Part shown: positions 57,903 through 64,000 of the stretch, in pieces
Layout: every line of letters starts with the position of its first letter
Numbering within the stretch: position 1 is the stretch's first letter
NCBI GenBank assembly: GCA_004431415.1
Contig: QPMI01000035.1
Span: forward strand, 1-64,000
Reading direction: 5' to 3'
From: Cyanophora paradoxa
Taxonomy: Eukaryota > Glaucocystophyceae > Cyanophorales > Cyanophoraceae
DNA length: 64,000 nucleotides
Notes under the pieces: model-generated
What the model was told of the DNA's origin: nothing
Database searches by the model: none
The model's input: the letters and a program-made list of their open reading frames with translations, nothing else
Program-made: the position numbers and the translations under genes

Positions 57903-57944
57903 GACGTCGACGTCGACGTCGACGTCGACGTCGACGTCGACGTC
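57903..57944. repeat. 6-bp tandem repeat (GACGTC)x7
   Basis: Seven perfect copies of the palindromic hexamer GACGTC, so the whole 42-bp tract is self-complementary and could extrude a hairpin. It lies 17 bp after the CAGTTACGG repeat. Confidence 0.95.
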
Positions 57945-58207
57945 AGTACTAGTCATGATCACCGGCCGCGGCCTCGGCCCGTGGCGGGGCCCCTGCCGCA
58001 GTGCATGCCAGCGGGCGGGAGCGCCGCAGCTGCAGCCCTCCGGCGGAGCGCGCGCGCGCGCGCGGAGCGGCACGCAGCGGAGGTCGCGGGGCGGGCCGTG
58101 GTCCCAGTGCACACGTATACAGCGCCCGGCATCGATATCCAAGGTAGATCTAAGGTGCGACCCTAGATATATACGTACGTATACGTGCCCTGCCCCCCTG
58201 CCCTAAG

Positions 58208-58307
58208 CTCAGGAATGCGGGCCTGCTCGACGATGCGGCCGCCGGAGACGACGCAGACGAGGTCGGCGTCCTTGACGGTGGAGAGGCGGTGGGCGATGAC
58301 GAGGCGG
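58208..58307 (-). pseudogene. isolated ABC-transporter nucleotide-binding-domain fragment
   Basis: About 33 codons reading RLVIAHRLSTVKDADLVCVV followed by SGGRIVEQARIPEL. This is the H-loop (AHRLST, with its histidine) and the end of a nucleotide-binding domain of an ABCB/multidrug-type exporter, at near-consensus. No Walker A, signature or Walker B exon is recognisable within several kb upstream on this strand. The 5' edge runs into a TATACGTATACGTATA palindrome rather than a splice acceptor, and the fragment lacks the usual continuation after the EQ-x-x-x-x-EL element. Most likely a duplicated or transposed exon remnant; a surviving exon of an intron-rich gene is less likely. Confidence 0.6.
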
Positions 58308-59254
58308 TATACGTATACGTATATCATGAGCCCCGGCCCGCGGCCGCGGCCGCCCGCCGGCGCGCGCCGGGCGCCCCGCGGGCCGGGCGGGGCACTGCAT
58401 GCGCAGGGGAGGAAGAGGACCTGCGCGCCGCGGGGCGCCGGCCGGCGGCCCTCCGCAGCGCGCGGCAGCGCGCGCACCGCTCCGCGGCCGGCGGCTGGTA
58501 CTCCTCCTCCCCCGCCACCTGCCGCCCGGGCCGGGGGCGGGGCGGGGGGGGCGGGGACGGGGGCCGGGCGGGGGCGGGGGCGGGGGTCCGGGCGGGCTTG
58601 CTGCCAGGAGTGGACGGGGGCGCGGCACCATGGCCAGGGGACCTCCTCGCATGTAATTGCAAAAAGAACTTCGGAATGAATTAGAACCTGTACTTGCATG
58701 CGCCGGTGCGGGCCGGGGGGCATCCAACGCAGATGTCGAATCCTGCTGCTCCGAATTCGAGCTGGAGCTCGAGCTCGAGGCGACCTCTGATCGCGAGAAT
58801 TTATTTCGGTGATTAACGTCGACATGATATCGATGCATATGCACATGTACAGCTTCGACGTCGACTCTCGGCGAATTCGGCTACATCCGGATCCTACAGC
58901 TAGCGCTGCATCTCAGAGTATGCACGTGATCTGCAGCTGCCAGGCTGGTGACGTCGTCAAGCCTAGGTGAGCGAGATCTAGAATTCGACACGGTGGCAGG
59001 TGCGATCGCGAGTTCAAACTTCAGCGCATATATATGCATGCCGCAGTGCAAATTAAAGATGTGTGCGCAGCTCGCGCTGCTGCAGCTGGGGCTTATAATC
59101 AATCGCAGATCATGATCATCATCATATGCATATGCATGCTCATGTCTATATATGGCATCGCGGAGGCGGGCTCGAGCTCGAGCTCGCGGTTCCTGTTTGT
59201 CTTCACTGTGACAATATTAATGTCTGAATTCAAGCTCGGCGCGCGCGACCGGCG
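58308..59254. other. intergenic spacer
   Basis: A GC-rich half (58330-58620, G-rich) is followed by an AT-richer half dense in palindromes (GAGCTCGAGCTCGAG near 58755 and 59170; ATATGCATATGCAT near 59125). No gene recognised. Confidence 0.45.
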
Positions 59255-60908
59255 CTATCTGTTCAGCTTGTCGACGGAGACGCTGATGGGCCCCCCCCGG
59301 AGCCCCCGCAGGGCGTCGCGGGCGGCCTGCGGGAGGGCGAGTTCCGCCACGGGGCCCAGGCGGAGCGTGAGGGGCGCGCGGCGCCGGGGGCGCGCGGCGG
59401 CGAGGGCGGCGGGGTCCTCGAAGAGGGGGCAGGGCGAGAAGGCGGCGAGGGCGGCGAGGGAGGGCAGGGCGAGGAGGCGCCGCAGGAAGGCGGCCGGAGG
59501 GGGTTCGCCCCGGCGTCCAGGCGGGCGGCGCGGAGGGCGGGCGGCGCCGCCGCGTCGGCGAGGGCGGCGGCGGCGGCGGCGCTGCAGGTGAGGCGGAGGG
59601 CGCGGAGGCGGGCGAGGCGGGGCAGGGCGGCGGCGAGGGCGGCGGGGCCCGGGCCGGCCGGGAGGTCGGCCAGGAGGACCAGGCGTGCGAGGGTCGCCCC
59701 CGCCGAGCCCAGCGCGTCGATCTCGGCGGCGGGGGCCCCCGGGGCGAGGCGCAGGTCCAAGGCCTCCAGCGGCGGCGGGCCCGAGAGGAACGAGAGGGCG
59801 GAGAGGCGGGCGCGCAGGCGCAGGGAGCGGAGGCGGGGCAGGCGGCCCAGGGGGGCCTCCTCCCCCGGGGCGAGGGTCGGCCAGGTCTCCATCCCCGTCG
59901 CCCCCGACCGGAAGCTTCGGGGGTACGAGTCAGCTCTTTTGGGGGGTACGGGAGGGGGCCGGGGGAAGGTGGGGGATGTCCGAGCTCACCTGATTTCTAG
60001 GCACTGGAGGAGCGGGAGGGAGGCGAGGGGGGCGAGGAGGGGACCGGCGAGGCCGCCGGGGGGTACCAGGAGGGGGGCGTGGAGGGCGCGGAGGGTACCC
60101 CCGCGGGAGGAGGCGAGGGCGGCGAGCTGCTCGTGCGCGAGGGGTACGCCGCTGAGGCGGAGGGATTCGAGGCGGGGGAGGGCGGCGATGCGGAGGAGGT
60201 CGGCGGGGGCCGCCGCGAGGCACCCCTCGGAGAGCGCGAGCTCGAGGCGTCGGAGGCCCGGCATCGCCGGGAGCGCCGCGAGGACGGCCTCCAGGGCGGC
60301 GGGCGGCGGGCCCGCGCACCACTCGAGCTCCACGCGGAGCTCCTCAAGCGCCGGGCAGAGCGCCAGGGCGGCTGCGACGGCCTCCGCCGTCGCCGCCGGG
60401 CCGGGGCCGGCGGGAATTTCCCGCAGCTCCACCGCCCGGAGCGCCGCCCAGTCGGGCGCGCGGCCGGAGAAACACGCGAGCGCCGCAGGTCGGCCATCCT
60501 TGTCTTTCTTGCCGCAGTTCAAGCTGATGCGCTCGATCGTGCACGGCTCGCGGAGTGCGCGCCGGAAGCGGCGACACACGCGCTCGAGCAGGGCGGTCCG
60601 CGCCGCTGCAAACGCGTGAATCCGCGAGCGTACGCAGGGCTGTGGGCCGGCAGCGCTGGTCGGGGGTCTGGGAACGCACCTTCTTGAAAGCTACAGCGTT
60701 CTTCGTCGAAAAGGCTGGCACATGCGCATTCGTCGAAGCTCTCTTCCGCTGTCGAATCCGCGGGCCCACGGCCGCTGGGCGCTGGCTTGGCGGCGAGGCG
60801 GAGGATGAGCGCGAGGACCGCGTCGGGGAGGTCGAGCAGGCCCGTGCGCGGCCTCCCGTCGCGTTGCCCTTTGCGCGCCGCGGCACGCTGTTTTACGTAT
60901 AACATCAC
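59255..60908 (-). CDS. F-box/leucine-rich-repeat protein
   Basis: Putative substrate receptor of an SCF ubiquitin ligase. ATG at 60908 (MMLYVKQRAAARKGQ). The F-box-like stretch is GLLDLPDAVLALILRLA, continued across a GTGCGTTCCC intron into AARTALLERVCRRFRRALRE. Leucine-rich repeats follow: WAALRAVELREIP, CPALEELRVELEW, MPGLRRLELALSEG, LPRLESLRLSGVPL, GTLRALHAPLLVPP, LPLLQCLEIR, LPRLRSLRLRARL, PPLEALDLRLAPG, LARLVLLADLPAG and LARLRALRLTCSA. The last exon reads RLGPVAELALPQAARDAL and ends SVSVDKLNR, stop 59257-59255. Only three or four introns, fewer than its neighbours. The composition is strongly Ala/Leu/Arg. The F-box was recognised by pattern and position; the LRRs are clear. Confidence 0.72.
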
Positions 60909-61172
60909 GCTCGAGCCGTCACTTCGAAGTCGCGCTACCCCCCACCAGAGCAGCCAGCTGCAGCCTGCAGACTGCAGCTGCTAGCAGGAAGACCACCAGC
61001 ACATCAGGCGTTTTCGACGCAGGCAGCCAGCCCGTGGCGAACGCCAACACGAGCGCTCGGCCCGCAAGCCAGCCCACGAGCCCCCACCAGGCCAACGCGA
61101 TCGGCTTGAGCACCGGAAGCGCGTTTTCTGGCGCCGAGGGCGCGTTGATCGAGGCGGCGCTCGCTGCGTGGT
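60909..61172. promoter_or_regulatory. 264-bp spacer between divergent F-box/LRR and EXO70 genes
   Basis: Start codons diverge across 264 bp. The spacer has a CTGCAGCCTGCAGACTGCAG cluster near 60960, and its GC content is lower than that of the flanking exons. No named element was identified. Confidence 0.4.
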
Positions 61173-64000
61173 ATGGCAGCGCCGCCATGCACCGAGCAGC
61201 AGCTCGCCGAGGACCGCGAGAAGATCCGGGCATTCCGCGCGAACCTGGACCGTTATGCAGACATCACGAGCGGCATGGTCAGCCGCGTTAAGCCACGGCG
61301 CACGGACTCGCGCGCTGAGCCGCAGTGTACGCGCAGGTCAAAGTCCTCTCATCGTTCGAGACGCGCCTGCAGGAGCTGGACGACATCATTACGCCTCTGC
61401 ATGAGATCACGCAGGGCGCCTCGCTCGCCCACCAGAGTGCGCCCGTCGAAGGAATTTGAAGTGGGCTGAGCGCGGCTCACGCACGAGCAGACATCGAGCA
61501 GACGATCTCGCAAGTGGAGTCGATTCTCTCGCGCTTTGACGCGCAGAACGAAGTCGGCCCGCGTATTGTGAAAGGGTGCGCCCGTCCCTGCGCCTCGCCG
61601 CGCCGCCGAAGCTAAAGCCGACGCCGCGCAGCATCGGGAGCGACCTGGACGGGTACCTTGCCGCGGTGGACAAGGTCCGCGAGACGCTCCTCTTCTTCAA
61701 CAAGAACGAGGACATCGGAGGGGCCGAATCGGCCGCCGCCACGCTCGTGCGCGCCCGCGCCCCCGCCCCCGCCGCCCCCGCCGCGCCCTCACGCGCGCCG
61801 CGCGCCGCGCAGCGTGAGCTGCAGAGCCGCGCCCTTCGGGAGCTGGAGGACGACTTCAAGAAGACGCTCGCAAAGGTCGGCGGTCCTTTGCACTACGTAG
61901 CCGCCGCCGCCGCCACCACCCACGCACGCCCCCCTCGCAGATCAGCAACGCGGGGGATCCCACGCGGCTCCTGGCCGGCGCCGAGGGCGAGGCGGCGGCC
62001 GCCGCCGCCGCCGCGGGTGCGCCGCGCCACGTTCCCGCCACATTTCCGCCACATTTCCGATGGCGCGGGCGCAGACGCCGTCCCGTCCGCCACTGTGGAG
62101 CGCCTCGCGAAGCTCGTCTCTCGGCTCGAGAAGTGGAAGAAGTCCCGGCACCTGGAGGCGAGCACCCCGCTCCCGCCCCGCCCCACCCCGCCCGGCCCGG
62201 CCGGACGGCCCTCACCCCGCCCTCACCCCGCCCCGCCCCGCCCCAGGCCTACGCGAAGCTGAGGGGCGACTACATCCACGACTCGCTCCTGAAGCTGAGC
62301 CCTAACAGGCGCGCTTGACCCCCCCCCTCCCCCTCCCCCCCTCCCCCTCCCCCCTCCCCTCCCCACCCCCCCGCCACACGAGCGAGCGTCACACAACATA
62401 AGCATCTAAGCATCTAATACGAACACATGAAAAAAATCCTTTAGAGCAACTCCCGCCCCGCCCCGCCCGCCCCGCCCGCCCCGCCCTGCCCGCCCGCCCT
62501 CGCTCCCTTCCGATGCCCTTGGCGCAGCATCGCGACGGGCGGCGTGGACGTCGAGTCGGCCGAGGGGGACGCGCCCTCCGCGTCGGCGTCCTTCAAGAAG
62601 GGTACCCCCCGCCCCTCGTGTAGGGAGCGTGCTTGCGCGGGCCGCTCACTTAAGCTTCGCCGCAGGGCGGCGCGGGGGCAAGGACGAGGGCGCCGCGGCG
62701 GCGGCGGCGGCGGCCGGCCCCTACCGCCGGGGCACGCACCGGGGCATCCGCCTCCTCCGCTGCTTCGCGGTCCTCCTCCAGTGCGAGGCGACCCTGGCCG
62801 AGCGGCTCCTGGGCAGGCGCGCGGCCGAGGAGGGCGGGGCCCTCGCCGCCGCCGCCGAGCCGGCCGCGGGGCTCGTGCTGGGGACGGCCCGCCGCGTGGT
62901 GCACGCGGCGGAGACGGCGGCCGGCGGGCGCGAGCACCTCTTCCCCCTCCTCGACCTCTTCGAGGCCTGCGAGCGGCTCCGGGGCGAGTGCCCCGCCCTC
63001 CAGTCCCTCCCCGACTTCGAGGAGGCGCGGGAAGCCCTCGCCCGGGCCGCCCTGACCCTCTACGGCTCCGTCGAGCAGGTCGTACCCCCCCTCCCCCCCC
63101 CCCCCCCATCCCCTGCCTGCTTCCCTTCGCTCTTTGCGATGCTTCGTTGACTCGTGAGGGGGTACGCAGGAGGTGGCGCGGCACCCCTCCTCCGTGAAGG
63201 ACGTACCCCCCGACGCCACCGTCCACGAGCTCGCGTCCACAGTACCCCCCTCCCTCCCCCCGCCCCTCCCCGCCACGCACCCCCGACCGCCCAGCAGACC
63301 CTGGCGTTTCTCCGCCGCCTCTGCGAGTTCGGCGACGCTGTACCCAGGCTGCTGGCCTCCCCGTTTGCGCGGGACGAGGCCGGGGGCTCGCGCCGGGCCG
63401 GCCGCGGCGGGAACGGCGGCGATCTGGCCTCCTACGTGGGTGAACGTTCCCCCGCCCTGCGCCCCGCGCCCCGCCGCGGGCGGCTAACAGGGGAGCGGGC
63501 GTCAGGGGGGGTACTGCGCGCCCTCGGCCGCAACATCGAGGAGAAGGCGGGGGCCTACCGCAGCGCCGCGCAGGCGAGCCTGGCCCCCTCTCCCACCCCC
63601 CCCCCCTCCGACTCTAAGATTCATGCGTACCCCCAGGGCTTCCTCTTCGCGGCGAACAACCAGAGCTACCTCGCGAAGCAGGCGGCGGCGGCCCCGCTGG
63701 CCCCCCTCCTGGGGCCCAAGACCGCCCAGTCCTTCGAGGCCGCCGCCGCCGCCTCCCTGAAACGCTACTACGAGGCCACGTGCGGGGCTCCCCCTACCCC
63801 CCTCCTCCTTCCTCCCCCCCCCCCCCCCCCCCCCCCCGATCGTCCTCGCCAGGTGCGGGGCGGCGCTGGCGTACGTGCGGGGCGACGTGGTGGGCAAGGA
63901 GGAGATCAAGGCGGCCTTCAAGGCGCGCTCGCTCACCTGAGCCCCGCCTGAGCCCCGCCTGAGCCCCGCCTGAGGCTCATCTGAGCAGGGCTTCAACGAG
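61173..64000 (+). CDS. EXO70: exocyst complex subunit EXO70 (3' end outside window)
   Basis: Subunit of the exocyst, which tethers secretory vesicles to the plasma membrane. The start MAAPPCTEQQLAEDREKIR is followed by ANLDRYADITSGMVKVLSSF, ETRLQELDDIITPLHEITQ, ADIEQTISQVESILSRFDAQ, SDLDGYLAAVDKVRETLLFF, ALRELEDDFKKTLAK, ATVERLAKLVSRLEKWKKS, AYAKLRGDYIHDSLLKLSPN, THRGIRLLRCFAVLLQCEA, LFPLLDLFEACERLRGECPA, PDATVHELAST, TLAFLRRLCEFGDAVPRLLA, FLFAANNQSYLAKQ, ALAYVRGDVVGKEEIKAAFK. The order and spacing match EXO70, including the early coiled coil and the later all-helical rods. At the right edge, the exon ending AAFK appears to use a GC donor (GCGCGC), with acceptor CTGAGCAG at about 63987, then GFNE, which continues beyond the window. 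Introns starting GTACCCCC and GTGCGC are both used. Confidence 0.85.
63814..63837. repeat. 24-bp C run in an EXO70 intron
   Basis: Uninterrupted poly-C on the sense strand, in the intron after the exon ending LKRYYEAT. Confidence 0.9.
63937..63969. repeat. 11-bp tandem repeat of a branch-site-like motif
   Basis: CTGAGCCCCGC three times in a row inside the last EXO70 intron, followed by two further CTGAG motifs before the AG. Each unit carries the CTGAG element found near the 3' end of many introns in this window. Confidence 0.85.

Larger units (their letters stand above)
56883..58207. other. palindrome-dense intergenic spacer
   Basis: No gene recognised. It is crowded with short self-complementary hexamers and longer palindromes (GCTGCAGCTGCAGC, CTAGTACTAGTACTAG, GTATACGTATAC) and contains the two small tandem repeats listed separately. 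The first about 100 bp may be 5' leader of the receptor kinase: an in-frame upstream ATG at 56984 would add MHAYAKLSS before the signal peptide. Confidence 0.5.

Noticed and set aside
57000-59250. Cloning-vector polylinker or assembly artefact, because of dense restriction-site-like palindromes
   Set aside because: No vector backbone, resistance gene or origin is present, and similar palindrome-dense DNA occurs in other spacers of the window.

Overview
This window is nuclear DNA from a unicellular eukaryote. Almost every gene is split by many short introns of about 45 to 150 bp, coding regions are extremely GC-rich, genes lie singly on both strands, and the proteins are eukaryotic: kinesin, doublecortin, exocyst EXO70, SWIM/RING and F-box proteins, an ABHD17 hydrolase, a protein disulfide isomerase and a receptor kinase. 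A cytosolic DPE2-type glucanotransferase and a TmcB-like class III cyclase together suggest a flagellate alga or alga-related protist. Kinesin and doublecortin proteins fit a microtubule- or cilium-bearing cell. I cannot name the lineage from the sequence. Introns usually start GTGCGC, GTCCGC or GTACCC, carry CTGAC/CTGAG/CTAAC shortly before the 3' AG, and are C-rich on the sense strand.

Layout: 1-9833 (+) 3' part of a multi-membrane PAS/adenylyl cyclase; 9834-11907 spacer with ATGAT palindromes and an 18-bp inverted repeat; 11908-14254 (+) three-thioredoxin-domain PDI; 14555-15155 (+) small membrane protein; 15263-18936 (-) kinesin; 19136-23532 (-) long coiled-coil protein; 23815-25563 (+) tandem-doublecortin protein; 25791-26992 (-) unrecognised gene; 27212-29202 (+) ABHD17-like hydrolase; 29502-34393 (+) DPE2; 35015-37269 (-) SAP-SWIM-RING protein; 37456-38912 (+) RING protein; 39798-40054 tandem palindromic repeat; 40478-43498 (+) secreted propeller-like protein; 44507-56882 (-) very large receptor kinase; 56883-59254 palindrome-rich spacer with an isolated ABC-transporter fragment; 59255-60908 (-) F-box/LRR protein; 61173-64000 (+) EXO70, cut by the window end.

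No operon logic applies, but three gene pairs are divergent with fewer than 300 bp between start codons: coiled-coil/doublecortin, SAP-SWIM-RING/RING, and F-box-LRR/EXO70. The stretch 15-25.6 kb groups microtubule-related genes. The most unusual object is the receptor kinase. Its reconstructed ectodomain has kelch-like segments, KNH/Kre9-like beta-sandwiches, nine one-exon fibronectin-III-like repeats, further kelch-like segments, a proline linker, then a transmembrane helix and a TKL-like kinase. It converges tail to tail with the secreted propeller-like gene.

All multi-exon models were joined by eye from splice signals, reading phase and family resemblance. Gene ends are more reliable than individual internal junctions.
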